Below, piece after piece: positions 9,495 to 19,031 of a DNA stretch of 64,000 nucleotides. Where the stretch lies: assembly GCF_022512515.1 (NCBI RefSeq), contig NZ_JAKWBK010000001.1, positions 3,410,001 through 3,474,000 of the forward strand. Direction: 5' to 3'. Numbering within the stretch: the stretch's first letter is position 1; each line of letters starts with the position of its first letter. The notes beneath the pieces were generated by a model. It did no database searches. It saw nothing but the letters and a program-made list of their open reading frames with translations, and was not told the DNA's origin. Position numbers and translations under genes: made by a program. This stretch comes from Paraniabella hibiscisoli (GTDB lineage: Bacteria > Bacteroidota > Bacteroidia > Chitinophagales > Chitinophagaceae).

Positions 9495-10726
9495 TGAGCC
9501 ATCATGTTAATATTATCGCATTCGGGACTTTTGGAAATCCGAATGGCTTTAAGCAAACTTTTTTAATGCAGACGCTGACCGAAGTTTGGCGAAAAACATT
9601 AAAACCTTCGATTTGAAAACAGATGCTATCCGCCTATTTCCCAATAGCAGGCTTTATTCCATTAGGAAAGAGTCGGTAAATGGTAATGATTTGGTTGCGT
9701 ATAGTGTTTATAGCTTTGCGAAAGAACAGGGTTCCGAAAGAGGAGGGACTTTTATAGGATCCAGTTTGCTTTTTTCGAATAAGGTAGCCGAGGAGGCCAT
9801 TACGGTTAATTGCTTAACCGAATTTCATGATTACCTGGAAAAAGAAATGTGCAACAGGATATCATTAAGGTAGCTCACTCTGATCAGTTTCAGGTGAGAA
9901 ATCCCAAAGACTTTACAAAAATAGATTTTAACTTAAAGGAGATAGACGGTCTGGATTTTATGACCACAAATGATAAATACCTGGTTGTTTTTTGTGAGAT
10001 CAACCGGGATAGCCTTAGCGGGTATTTCAAAAAAACACTCGGACTGCTAAGTCTATATAGTACCATTTATTTTACAAGTAATGCTGAAGTTGCAAAGTTT
10101 GTAAATGATAGGGGCTTTTTACATTGATTCAGGATGTAGGCGAAAAGCGAGATCTTGATAAAGAGTTAGCGAAGTTAATGGAGGAAAAGCGACAGAAGGT
10201 AGCAGCTTTCATCACCGAGCTGGATATAGAAAAGCAAAAAATAGAACGAGACCAGGCCACTACGACAGAGTGGTATCAAACCTGGATTACCCAAAGCGAG
10301 AAGCAGCACTATGAAAACAGCAAAAAAATAGAAGATGGTAAGAAGCTCGCAACTAATATGCAGCAAACTTATCATGGTTATCTTAAAAAACTCAGTGAAT
10401 CGATCAGTCGTTTAAAAGCCAACGAAAAGCCAGATATGGAAAGAAGATCGTTGAATGAATATAAAAGAGATTTTATTGATGCTATTGGTAAGCAACAAGT
10501 GCCGCAAGCATTGCTAGCTGTTTCTATGACTGAAAATTCTGCTACGGTTAAAGCCAGGCCCTCCTTTATAAGTGAATTCGAGAGCTTTGATAGTAGAGAG
10601 AATAAAAAGTATAAACGCTCTGGGGCTAACGAATTTAATATTTACAAAGTCCTAACAATAGTGCTTGTTTTTTTATTATTATCTGCTGTGGCTTTTGGAT
10701 GCTTTTTTATGGAAATTGTAATGTAG
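9494..10726 (+). CDS. GTPase-partner protein with FGTFGNPNGF N-terminus, coiled coil and C-terminal TM, frameshifted
   Basis: Restoring three one-base losses (about 9583 in TTTT, 9846 in AAAA, 10124 in TTT) gives about 410 residues. The N-terminal domain begins NIIAFGTFGNPNGFKQTF and continues with TFDLKTDAIRLFP, LYSIRKE, YSFAKEQGSERGGTFIGSS and INRDSLSGYFKK. A coiled coil follows (DKELAKLMEEKRQKVAAF, KIERDQATTTEWYQTW), and the C-terminus is a single membrane helix (VLTIVLVFLLLSAVAFGCFF). I know the N-terminal pattern from unnamed Bacteroidota proteins next to small GTPases; it may be a GTPase-associated (GAP1-like) domain. A tail-anchored protein of this form could tether or regulate the GTPase. 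Confidence 0.7.
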
Positions 10727-10783
10727 TTTATTGATTGAGCTACAGCTTTTGATCTATGTTTGTAGATTGATACCCTTATATCT

Positions 10784-11329
10784 ATGTCCTGGTTTGTCTA
10801 CTTTCATATAGTCTTCTTTATTTCCTCCCTGTACTCTGGTTCCGATGGTTGCCTAAATGCCGACTGTCGTTCATTTCCTAGTAATGAAACTGTACCCAAG
10901 CCATCTACCTACAAAGTAATAGGCATAAAAGATGGTGACACGTTTGTCGTATTAATGAATGGCCAAGAGCAGGTGGTAAGGCTGGCGCATATCGACTGCC
11001 CCGAGAAGAAACAACCTTTCGGGAATAAAGCAAAAGAGTTTGTCTCGCAACAATCTTTTGGCAAGCAGGTGTCGTTGGTGCATCAATATAAATATGATCG
11101 TAACCGGCGACTGATTGCTGAAGTTATTTTAGCCGATGGTCGCAACCTGAATAAGGAGCTGGTAAAAAACGGGCTGGCGTGGCATTTTAAAAAATACTCC
11201 GACGATAAAGTATATGCGGCGCTTGAAGAGAAAGCTCGCAAAGCAGGGATAGGGCTCTGGAAGGAACGGGGTGCTGTAGCGCCCTGGGAGTGGCGTCGTC
11301 CCGTCAAAGTAAACATCTCTGGTCGATAG
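10784..11329 (+). CDS. Secreted thermonuclease (staphylococcal nuclease-like)
   Basis: 181 residues, unbroken. A hydrophobic N-terminus suggests export; the SNase fold starts near residue 42 (YKVIGIKDGDTFVVLMNG). Catalytic positions are present: Arg in VVRLAHIDCPE, the acidic residue in PFGNKAKEF and the second Arg in DRNRRLIAEV. LVKNGLAWHF and KAGIGLWKE close the OB-fold. These enzymes cleave DNA and RNA with Ca2+. It begins 57 bp after the GTPase module with the same orientation, and a secreted or periplasmic nuclease would fit a defence or competition role, though it could equally be nutritional. Confidence 0.85.
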   Translation: MSWFVYFHIVFFISSLYSGSDGCLNADCRSFPSNETVPKPSTYKVIGIKDGDTFVVLMNGQEQVVRLAHIDCPEKKQPFGNKAKEFVSQQSFGKQVSLVHQYKYDRNRRLIAEVILADGRNLNKELVKNGLAWHFKKYSDDKVYAALEEKARKAGIGLWKERGAVAPWEWRRPVKVNISGR

Positions 11330-11457
11330 GGCCATCTTCTGTTTTATAAAGTAGTCATTACGGTTTCCCGTAAATAAAAGAAAACTAGCTGCTTTAGTTT
11401 AGCTGCTGTATGTTGCCTGCTTGAATGCGAGCGGCCTTTACCTCAATTATTAAAACT

Positions 11458-12579
11458 ATGCAAATGGAGAATGATCTAAAGCTGAAACTGGAACAACTGC
11501 ATCAACGGGTGGATGCGCTCAAAGACCAGATCAATACAGAAGAGGCTACCAAGAATGCTTTTGTAATGCCTTTTATACAGATCATAGGGTACGATATTTT
11601 TAACCCTACTGAAGTGATCCCCGAATTTATCTGCGATATTGGTACCAAGAAGGGAGAGAAGATTGACTATGTGATCAAGAAAGACGGCGAGCCTATATTA
11701 ATTATCGAATGCAAGCACTGGAGAGAAAAGGCGGATGCACATAACTCACAGCTGCACCGGTATTTTCATGTATCCAAATCGCGTTTTGTGTTTTAACCAA
11801 TGGACATGTATATAATTTTTACACAGATTTGGAGCGTCCTAATATTATGGACGATAAGCCCTTTTTACACTGGATATTGCCAACCTTAAAGATTCGAACC
11901 TAAAGATTCTGGAGAACTTTACCAAACAGGGTTATAGTCTTGAGAGCATTCTTGATTCTGCCGAAGCATTGAAATACATTAAAGCCATTCGCAGCGAATT
12001 TGAAAAGGAATTGCAAGAGCCCTCGGATGAGCTGGTAAAACTTTTGGTCAACCGTTTTTTGAGAAGCCATTAACGGCCTCACGTCTTAGCACTTTTAAAG
12101 AATATTCCCGGAGAGCCATTTCCAACTCTATCAATGAGTCCATCAGCTACCGGCTGAAAAATGCGCTCAGTATGAATGATAAGATCCCTTCCCTACAGGA
12201 AGAAGAAGCGATTGTGCCTATTGATGAAAATGTAGAGGCAACAAAGGCCATTACCACTGAAGAGGAGATAGAGGGCTCTCAGATTGTAAAAGCTATTTTG
12301 AGAGAGCTCGTACCTGCTACCCGCATAGCTTTCAGGGACACCCAATCGTATTTCGGTATATTGCTGGATGATAATAACCGCAAGCCATTGGCCCGGCTGC
12401 ATTTTAATTTTTCCAAAAAATATCTTGAGCTATTTCATAATGGAAAAGATAATGGAGAGCGAAAACTATTGGAGTCGTTAGATGATATTTATAAATACCG
12501 GAAGGAGCTTTTGATGACCATCCAAAATTACCAGCAAAATAGTACCGCAACAGAAACCGTTAATACCACTGCATTATGA
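11458..12579 (+). CDS. PD-(D/E)XK nuclease-like protein with type I restriction HsdR N-terminal domain, frameshifted
   Basis: About 370 residues after restoring three shifts (about 11795, 11870, 12060). A short coiled coil (LKLKLEQLHQRVDALKDQI) is followed by an HSDR_N-type domain: MPFIQIIGYDIFNP, the catalytic Asp in GEKIDYVIKKDGEP and E-x-K in LIIECKHW. The C-terminal half (LVPATRIAFRDTQSYFGILL, LARLHFNFSKKYL) is a conserved extension. No helicase motor follows, so this is not a type I R subunit. I chose the ATG at 11458, giving MQMEND; an upstream ATG at 11425 adds eleven residues. The stop overlaps the next start by 4 bp. Confidence 0.75.
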
Positions 12580-12930
12580 ACAGACTTTTTACCATCTTTA
12601 TTTTTTGCCTGATCACACAAGTTTCCTGTGCGCAAAAGACCCTGCTGCACGTAGTGAAAACAAAGAACGGCACTACCGTTAATTTGTACAGCGATAATAC
12701 CTGGGACTATGCCAATGCCGCACCCTCCCAGGGAAAGGCGAGTTCCATTTCTTATACTTACGGATCAGCATCAGAAGGTTCAGGTAGCAAAACCCAGCAG
12801 TGCAAAGAAAAACACCGGCAGCCGTAAGCCCGCTTCCGGCAGGGTATACCATACTGGCCCCCGCGGCGGCTGTTATTATTATACGGCTGGTGGCAATAAA
12901 GTATATGTAGACCGCAGCTATTGTAATTAG
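12576..12930 (+). CDS. Small secreted protein with PBCV-type basic adaptor-like tail, frameshifted
   Basis: Signal peptide RLFTIFIFCLITQVSCAQ, then a short beta segment (LLHVVKTKNGTTVNLYSDNT), a basic Ser/Lys/Pro linker and the tail GRVYHTGPRGGCYYYTAGG ending VYVDRSYCN. The tail matches what I know as the PBCV-specific basic adaptor motif, found in Bacteroidota secreted proteins near nucleases. One base is lost around 12770. It overlaps the upstream nuclease-like gene by ATGA, so both are likely made together. Function unknown. Confidence 0.65.
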
Positions 12931-13126
12931 CAGGCTGTAGTGTAGCAGTGTAGATCCGTTATTTTTAAGAATGTATTTAGTCGTTAATGGCTGGTGAAAA
13001 ACAGCATCCATCTCGAGAAAATAATAAATTTCCCAATGCCTGGGGAAAGTAGCTACCGGCGATTGCGTAGGTTAAAAGAACCTGAGCACCAGTTGTTATT
13101 TATTGCGAACCCTTTAACCCGGAAGC

Positions 13127-13715
13127 CTACTGGCCGGTGGCGATTACAATGGCCGCCACAAGGTTTACGCCAAAGGCAATGCCCCAGTTCATCCATACCT
13201 TGCCCTGTTTAATTTTTTTAGCCTTTTTGGTATAGCCCTCGTAATAGTCTGCCTTTTGCATCAGCTCTTCGTTGGGGTAGTTAAGATTGCTGTGTTTGGG
13301 AGCAGTAGAAGAAGTGATAACGGCCGGTATAAGCCCCAGTACAGGCGATGCCAGTCCGGTAATTAAAGTACCGGCACCTGCTCCCTTGTATTTGCGGTAA
13401 TGTTTCGATGCATCTGTTTTACCCAGGATAAACAGGTCCTGGCTGCTTAACGGTTCAACCACCGATATATCAGCTGTTGCCGGTGTAAAGGCATCCTGGG
13501 TTCCGTTTTCGTACCGGATTAGAGACACCCTGTTTTTGTCTATCGTAAAAACCGGGCCATTGAGGTTATTCCATTTTTTGTAACTAATGGTGGCGGGGCA
13601 ACTTCCAATACTTTGGCTGAAATAGGCTCGCCTGATATAACAATAATAGTATCCTGCGAAAAACAAAAAGAAAAGCTAAGCAGGCAAATAAACACGGTAG
13701 TAATACTTTTTTCAT
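13127..13715 (-). CDS. Secreted/membrane hypothetical protein, frameshifted
   Basis: After a signal peptide the protein has a beta-rich domain (QDTIIVISGEPISAKVLEV, ISYKKWNNLNGPVFTIDK, VSLIRYENGTQ), a hydrophobic hairpin (GAGAGTLITGLASPVLGLIP), a charged stretch and a C-terminal membrane helix (WGIAFGVNLVAAIVIATG). This domain order is common in Bacteroidota proteins of unknown role. One base is missing near 13597. The start is ambiguous: the ATG at 13715 gives MKKVLLPCLFACLAF but needs another one-base correction, whereas an in-frame ATG at 13758 gives a longer leader with a usable signal peptide. Confidence 0.6.
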
Positions 13716-14005
13716 TGCGGTTGTTTTGGTATTTTTTGAATGAATCAATAGCAGCCATTTTGGGATGGTTCAGTTATTTTTGATATAAAGGCAAAGATAA
13801 GTAATAGATGGAATCCTGCTTCTTTTTGATCCATGCGCTGGCCAGGCGGTATCGATAGTTTAGGTGAGTGGCAGCCATCCCGATACACGCAGGCGCAGCC
13901 AGCAATGAATGGCCATTTTGTAAGATCAGTTTTTATTATGGATGGCTGTTGAAACGCATCAGCCAGGCAGCAATAAGCAGGTGCTGGCACTATATTCCCG
14001 GGCAA

Positions 14006-14560
14006 TTATTCGAGCACCACACCATCGATGCGTACTTCAAAATCGTCGAACCAGGCTTTGGCGTTCCCGGTCATTTTACAACCAAATCCTATAGACAATA
14101 CTTCTTCACTTAAGGGCAGCTCTATCGTATGTTTGATCCAGTCCCTGGTGCCCGTTACAGCCTGTGCATCAGAGTTTTTATCAGCCACTATTCTGCCGTT
14201 TCCATTCAATTGCATCCAGATGCTGGCGCCGCCTTCGGTGATATTTTCTGTTTTGATATAGGCCGTAATGGTGATCTTCTTTTACCTGCCAAAGCCTTGT
14301 GCGCAATAAGGGTGTTGCATAATCCTGTTGTTTTTTCGGCACCTGTATTAGGTTTTCTAGCTATGGATACGGCCACTTTGCCGGTTCGGGCCGCCAGGGT
14401 ATCCATGCCAAATGAATACTTGCCGTCAGAGTTTTGAGGGGCCCATCCGATGGGCTTACCCATGGCGTCGAAATACTCGAAACTATAGTTCCTTACAATT
14501 TTTGAGAGAACAGGGTGGTGGTTGGTGCCAGGACAAGAAGCAGTAAAACTATTTTTTCAT
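14006..14560 (-). CDS. Secreted carbohydrate-binding-like (jelly-roll) protein, frameshifted
   Basis: A start at 14560 with one A restored gives a signal peptide (MKKIVLLLLVLAPTTTLFSQ). The mature part reads RNYSFEYFDAMGKPIGW, YSFGMDTLAARTGKVAVSI, then a beta-sandwich (ASIWMQLNGNGR, WIKHTIELPLSEEVLSIGFG, AWFDDFEVRIDG). The pattern of a 'named N-terminus, substrate-independent jelly roll, FDDFEV end' is typical of carbohydrate-binding modules found at the front of Bacteroidota peptidases and glycosidases. Here it stands alone, so it may be a free module or a truncated enzyme. At least three one-base shifts occur. Confidence 0.55.
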
Positions 14561-15058
14561 AGCAGTTGTTTGGGAATCTTTCAAAAGCAGGCCTGTTTTT
14601 ATAAATGCATTTTGTGTTGATAGCACTTTAAACCTTGTAGCTATAAAGATAAGGATCTGTTGCGTTGAGAATTGCCTCCTGTAGATTTGGTACAAATAAG
14701 CAAAATAATGACCACGGCTTCTTGCTTATTTTAGGTGGCTGGTGCTATATTCGTGGGGATTTATAACCATTGCTTATGATGAAAGCCATTGCTTAGCCGC
14801 TCAATATGAAAAGTATTTATCTGCAGCCAACTCATCCTCACTTCGGTGGATTCAAGAGCAGGCTGGCCAGCTACCAGGCGCTTAATCTCGGGGATATTTT
14901 ATCAGGTTAGAGGAGGTTTCCCTAAACTGCAAAAAGCAAATGGCCGCCGTCAATTGTTTGCTGATGGCTACGCTTTATTAGCAATAAGTTCGGGCTATGG
15001 GTAGGTATATGGCTATAAATAGCGATGGATATAAGTTTTAAAAGAAATTATCAGGAAT
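14561..15058. other. Intergenic, no supported gene
   Basis: About 500 bp with stops in all frames and no recognisable domain. A plus-strand stretch at 14775-14880 has about 35 codons without a stop (containing SHCLAAQYEKYLSAAN) but I cannot relate it to a family. It may hold the promoters of the divergent genes on either side. Confidence 0.5.
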
Positions 15059-15480
15059 ATGAAAAAGAACAGATATAAAATGCTGTTGATAGTATTGATG
15101 GCAGGTGTTGTAAGCCAGCCGCTGAAGGCCACTGCCTGTACCCGTGATACCCTGCCGCCTACGATTTTTCGCAAAGTAGTGAAAGACGCAATTTTTACAG
15201 GAGGTATTGATGCATGGAAGCAGTTTTTAGTGACCCATGTAAGGGGAAATGTGGCGATGAAAAAGGCGCTCCCGCCGGACGGCATGAAGTTTTTGTGAGA
15301 TTCCTGGTAGATACCACGGGCTGTATAGATACGGTAATGGTGATCAAAGACCCGGGATATGGTATGGCGGAGGAATTGAAAAGAGTGATCATGCTGTCAT
15401 CAGGCAAATGGGAGCCCGCCCTACTGGAGAGTGGTAAAAGATCCGATCGATTCGAGGACAACCTTTTACTTTCCTGGTAA
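15059..15480 (+). CDS. TonB C-terminal-like secreted protein, frameshifted
   Basis: Signal peptide (KKNRYKMLLIVLMAGVVSQP) then a TonB_C-like fold: FTGGIDAWKQFLVTHV, VFVRFLVDTTGCIDTVMV, KRVIMLSSGKWEPALLESGK. Such stand-alone domains with a W-x-F/Y-L opening and a W-x-PA core are frequent in Bacteroidota and are usually extra-cytoplasmic. Shifts at about 15270 and 15437; after the second, the frame DPIDSRTTFYFPGKP continues past 15480, so the true end is a little further right, before the convergent xth gene. Confidence 0.6.
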
Positions 15481-15610
15481 ACCCAAAATAGACGCTGCAC
15501 AGGTTGCACAAAGTGGGTGTAAAAAGAGCAAATATATGAGTGGTCCTGGGCTCTTTATAAAGCCATTGTTAGTGTTTTTACCCGCAATCGTTAAAATTCT
15601 GTTTTTACTT

Positions 15611-16380
15611 TTAATCCGCAATCTCGATCCGGGCCGGGGCATGATCGCTGGCCTTTTCCCAACCCCTTACTTTCTTGTCCACACCGCCAGCTTGAAGGTT
15701 GGCCGCTACCAGGGGGCTTAATAAAAAATGATCGAGGCGCAGGCCGGCATTGCGCTCCCAGGCATGGCGCAGGTAGTCCCAGAAAGTATAGATGGCTTCG
15801 TTGGGGTAAAGCGTACGCAGGGCATCCGTCCAGCCCTGCTTTAACAGGCTTTGATAGACTGCGCGGATCTCTTTTCTAAAAAGCGCGTTGTCCTGGTATT
15901 TTTCCGGCTTATATACATCCAGCTCGGTGGGCATTACATTATAGTCGCCTGCCAGTATAACGGGCAGTTCGGTAGCATAGAGTTTTTTGCATGGCGGACG
16001 AGGCGTTTAAACCAGGCCAGCTTATAATCAAATTTAGGGCCGGGCCAGGGGTTGCCGTTGGGCAGGTAAATGCAGGCAATTATTTTTTCGTAAGTAATTA
16101 CCTCCAGGTAGCGGCTATGGGTATCAGTACGGTCACCAGGCAGCGCGCGCCGCAGCACCTGTATAGGTTTCCTGGAGAGTATAGCTACGCCGTTCCATGA
16201 TTTTTGTCCCAGCCATACCGCGTTATAACCCGCTTTTGTGAGGGCTGCTTCCGGGAACTTCTCCTGCGGCGCTTTCAGCTCCTGCAGGCACACCACATCC
16301 GGGGCTGCCATCTTCAGCCATTTCAACAATACAGGCAGCCTGCCGTTAATACCATTGATATTGAAGGTTGCGATCTTCAT
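15611..16380 (-). CDS. xthA: Exodeoxyribonuclease III, frameshifted
   Basis: Endonuclease/exonuclease/phosphatase fold: MKIATFNINGINGRLP with Asn7, metal-binding Glu in CLQELKAP, WNGVAILSR, GDYNVMPTELDVYKP and the catalytic C-terminus KASDHAPARIEI. The protein repairs abasic sites and degrades 3' ends in duplex DNA in the cytoplasm. The length is about 255 residues, normal for bacterial XthA. A lost A in the A-run near 15988 splits it. It is convergent with the TonB-like gene. Confidence 0.92.
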
Positions 16381-16500
16381 GGGGCATTTTTTGTTTTAAA
16401 ACAGATGCTGTTGCCGGGAACCGGTTGCAAAAGCAATGCCGCTTTGAAGACCATCGATGTATTAAGGGGCATTTATAACCAGGCTCAAAAGGCTTTAAAC

Positions 16501-16770
16501 TTAATTAAAGAGCACCTTTATTAACGTTTTACCAGAGCTGAGGATTTCCCGTATGGGCTGAATAGATAATGACTGGCGCATTGGCTGTACAACCTCTGCT
16601 AACGCCCAGATTTTTACCTTGTACATGCCTGGTGAGGTATAGTAGCCACTGCCTGCACCAGCGTTTACGCACAGAGCTGAGCCGTTTATACCTGATATTT
16701 TGCCCGGCGCCTTGGCTAAGGCTGGTACGACCAGGCATACCAGGCATAAAGAAAATAATACGGCATTCAC
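16501..16770 (-). CDS. Uncertain small secreted protein
   Basis: Eighty-nine codons beginning with a good signal peptide (MNAVLFSLCLVCLVVPALAKA), then GINGSALCVNAGAGSGYYTS and MYKVKIWALAEVV. No family recognised. It lies just downstream of the 95-residue hypothetical gene on the same strand, with a 4-bp gap or overlap depending on the true stop. It could be a fragment of a frameshifted secreted gene. Confidence 0.3.
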   Translation of the reverse strand: MNAVLFSLCLVCLVVPALAKAPGKISGINGSALCVNAGAGSGYYTSPGMYKVKIWALAEVVQPMRQSLSIQPIREILSSGKTLIKVLFN

Positions 16771-16788
16771 AAATACACTACCGGGTAT

Positions 16789-17076
16789 TTATTGGTCGAG
16801 ATTGTAATATTTGAATAACTCCCGCGTAATAAGGCGGCAGGCATGGCCCAGCTCGTTAAGTGTGCAGTATTTGGTAGCCAGCACCTCATCCCCCAAGCTG
16901 CCAGATCGTACCAGGCTAAGGCGAAGGAGTAAGGTGTTGTTTGTATACGGAAGCCCGGGCAGCAGCTCAAAGCTGTTCTGCGCAGCCGATATATCTGTGT
17001 TTACAAAAAAGCGTCCGTATTCAATATAGCCTTCAGCCACTTTCATATCTAAGGTAATATTAAACACTTCTCTCAT
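16789..17076 (-). CDS. Hypothetical 95-residue cytoplasmic protein
   Basis: An unbroken frame with a balanced globular composition and no signal: REVFNITLDMKVAEGYIEYG, FVNTDISAAQNSFELLPG, LNELGHACRLITRELFKYYN. The central FVNTDISAAQNSF...LLLRLSLV and the final ITRELFKYYNLD look like a compact alpha/beta domain. I recognise it only as an unnamed Bacteroidota type. The tail-to-head arrangement with hsp20 is separated by a terminator. Confidence 0.6.
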   Translation of the reverse strand: MREVFNITLDMKVAEGYIEYGRFFVNTDISAAQNSFELLPGLPYTNNTLLLRLSLVRSGSLGDEVLATKYCTLNELGHACRLITRELFKYYNLDQ

Positions 17077-17100
17077 CTTGCTTGCTTTAAACGAAAAATA

Positions 17101-17125
17101 AAAGGCCCGTAAGAAACGGGCCTTT
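17101..17125 (-). terminator. Rho-independent terminator after hsp20
   Basis: Perfect 10-bp stem AAAGGCCCGT / ACGGGCCTTT with a 5-nt loop. On the minus strand it is followed by a T-rich run and lies 8 bp past the hsp20 stop. The T-tract on the plus side is weak, so it mainly serves the minus strand. Confidence 0.8.
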
Positions 17126-17132
17126 AGTGATT

Positions 17133-17577
17133 TTAACCAATTTCAATAAGCCTTGGCGCTTTCTTCCTGGCTGCCTCTTTTTAGGTATGGTTAAATGAAG
17201 CAGGCCATTCTCGTACCGGGCGGCAATTTTTTCTTCATCTACCACATCCTGAGGCAATTCAAAGCTTCTTTGAAAAGACTGATAGCTGAACTCTTTGCGG
17301 CTATAACCTTCTGTTTCCTTCTCTTGTTTGCTTTGTCTCTGAGATGCAATAGTAAGGGTATTGCCTTCGAGCGAAATGTGAAAATCTTTTTCTCCATGCC
17401 TGGAGCTGCCATTTCCACTTCGAAACTGTTATCGGTTTCTCTGATGTTTACCGAAGGCATGGTGGTGCTGGTGGATGAAAAATTATTGTTATTCCAGTTA
17501 AAAAGTTCGCGGCTCAATAAGTCGTCGAACAGCGTGGGGAATGATGGGAAACCTCCATTTCTTTTGATAAGTGACAT
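17133..17577 (-). CDS. Hsp20/alpha-crystallin family small heat shock protein, frameshifted
   Basis: The N-terminal arm (MSLIKRNGGFPSFPTLFDDL, LFNWNNN) is followed by the alpha-crystallin domain: PSVNIRETDNSFEVEMAAPGM, LEGNTLTIASQR, EFSYQSFQRSFELPQDV and the end LLHLTIPKK. Such proteins hold unfolding proteins in the cytoplasm during heat or other stress. Shifts at about 17388 and 17175 split the frame. The restored length is about 147 residues, normal for the family. An inverted repeat about 120 bp upstream may control it. Confidence 0.9.
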
Positions 17578-17693
17578 AATAAACCTCCTTTTAATTTAGT
17601 TAAACAATAATTGAAAGAATATTACAGCATGCCGTTTTGTACAACTCATATACAAAGGCTGTACCATCGGTTATACAACCGCATTTTTTTCAG

Positions 17694-17720
17694 TTTTGCT
17701 GACATTTTTTCTGTCAAAAT
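17694..17720. promoter_or_regulatory. Inverted repeat upstream of hsp20
   Basis: TGACA (17700-17704) and TGTCA (17712-17716) flank a 7-nt T-rich spacer, and the symmetry extends through outer TTTTG/CAAAA-like flanks. It sits 123 bp before the hsp20 start in a 510-bp gap (17578-18087) with no other gene. A heat-shock repressor site is plausible but inferred from position only. Confidence 0.4.
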
Positions 17721-18087
17721 TTCGCTTGCAAAGCCAACAGGCATCCGGTTAATATTTTAAAAAATTGTCCCTCAAAAAAATATAGAGGATCCGTAGCTTT
17801 TTGAAGCCGTTCCGATATAATAAAACTAGGGGCCGGACTGCCTGTACAGGGTTGTTTCCTCCCAGTATCTTAGGTATTGTAACAGGAATTCAAACCCCTG
17901 TGCTGTTCTTGAAAAGGTATACAAACATCTGCGGTGGAAATACTATGGCGATGTAAAAAAAATCTATTTTTTTTTTGAAATTAATTTTCAATTTTTAAAT
18001 TAGCGTGCCATTTTAAAAATTACCGGTAACCAATTATTCAAAATACATTTTTTACAAACTACAATTATAAATTTTAGTTATTAGATT

Positions 18088-18938
18088 ATGTTAACAGAAT
18101 CTTTATTTACTCGTAAGAGCGCATTGCGCCTGTCTCTTGTTGTTGTTATTTGTTTTTGTTGTTATTCATTATGGGCCCAGCAGGCCTCGCCGGGAGCAGA
18201 TGGTAAGAATAGTTTTACTGCCCGGTTAATGAATATAGAAGCACCTGCTAACGAAACCTTCCGTTATACAGCTACCCTACATAACGGATCTTCAGTTTCC
18301 CGTGTTTATGAATTAAAAACAGATCTGCCAGCCGGATGGCAGATTGCCTACCGCGTGGAGGGTAGCCAGGTTCGGTCTTTAAACCTGGACAGCGGCAAGT
18401 CGCAGGAGATTTCAATTGAAGTAAATGCTACGGTTGCTGCAAAACCTGATAAGTACCGTTTGCCTGTAAAAGCTGTTTCGGAGGCAGATACCCTGCTGCT
18501 CAACCTGGAAGCGGTGGTAAAAGGATCCTACGCTCTTGAACTTACTACGCCCACCGGGCGATTGAGCGAGGAGATCACTTCCGGTAGCCGAAGTGAAATG
18601 CAGCTGGTTGTAAAAATTCAGGTAGCTTACCGCTAAATGAACTGGAACTGTCTGCGCAACTGCCTCCTCAATGGGAGTCTGCTTTTGAACCTGCCAGGAT
18701 ACAGCAACTCGAACCCGGCAAAACTGCAACCATAACCGTTACGGTTAAAGTGCCCGATAAAACGATTGCCGGAGATTATGCCGGTACCTTCAGCGTTAAG
18801 AACACGACCAGTTCAGCCCAGGCCAACTTCCGGTTGGTAGTAACCACTTCCCTGCTTTCGGGCTGGATAGGCATATTAGTTATTATGGCTGCTATAGCCC
18901 TTGTATATTACCTGGTACGTAAGTACGGCAGAAGATAG
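18088..18938 (+). CDS. NEW3-domain (COG1470-like) exported membrane-anchored protein, frameshifted
   Basis: Signal peptide (LSLVVVICFCCYSLWAQ), then two beta-sandwich NEW3/alpha-galactosidase-associated domains. The first contains NETFRYTATLHNGSSVSR, ELKTDLPAGWQIAYRV and KPDKYRLPVKAVS; the second, after a one-base shift near 18622, contains LPPQWESAFEPARIQQLEPG, TVKVPDKTIAGDYAGTFSV. A C-terminal membrane helix follows (LLSGWIGILVIMAAIALVYYL) with a basic tail. Most of the protein lies outside the membrane. The ABC ATPase and permease follow after 93 bp, and this triad recurs in bacteria as an exporter with an accessory outer protein. Confidence 0.8.
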
Positions 18939-19031
18939 CAGGGCGATAGGAGTAGAGGCAGCGCACTGCGGCCGGGTACCCGCGCAAAGTTGTTGCCGCT
19001 GTCGGCGGTATTAATCACCTAACATTTACAG

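Noticed and set aside
15480..15721. Longer end for the TonB-like gene
   Set aside because: The alternative frame runs into the coding part of xth on the other strand, so it cannot be the true C-terminus in full.
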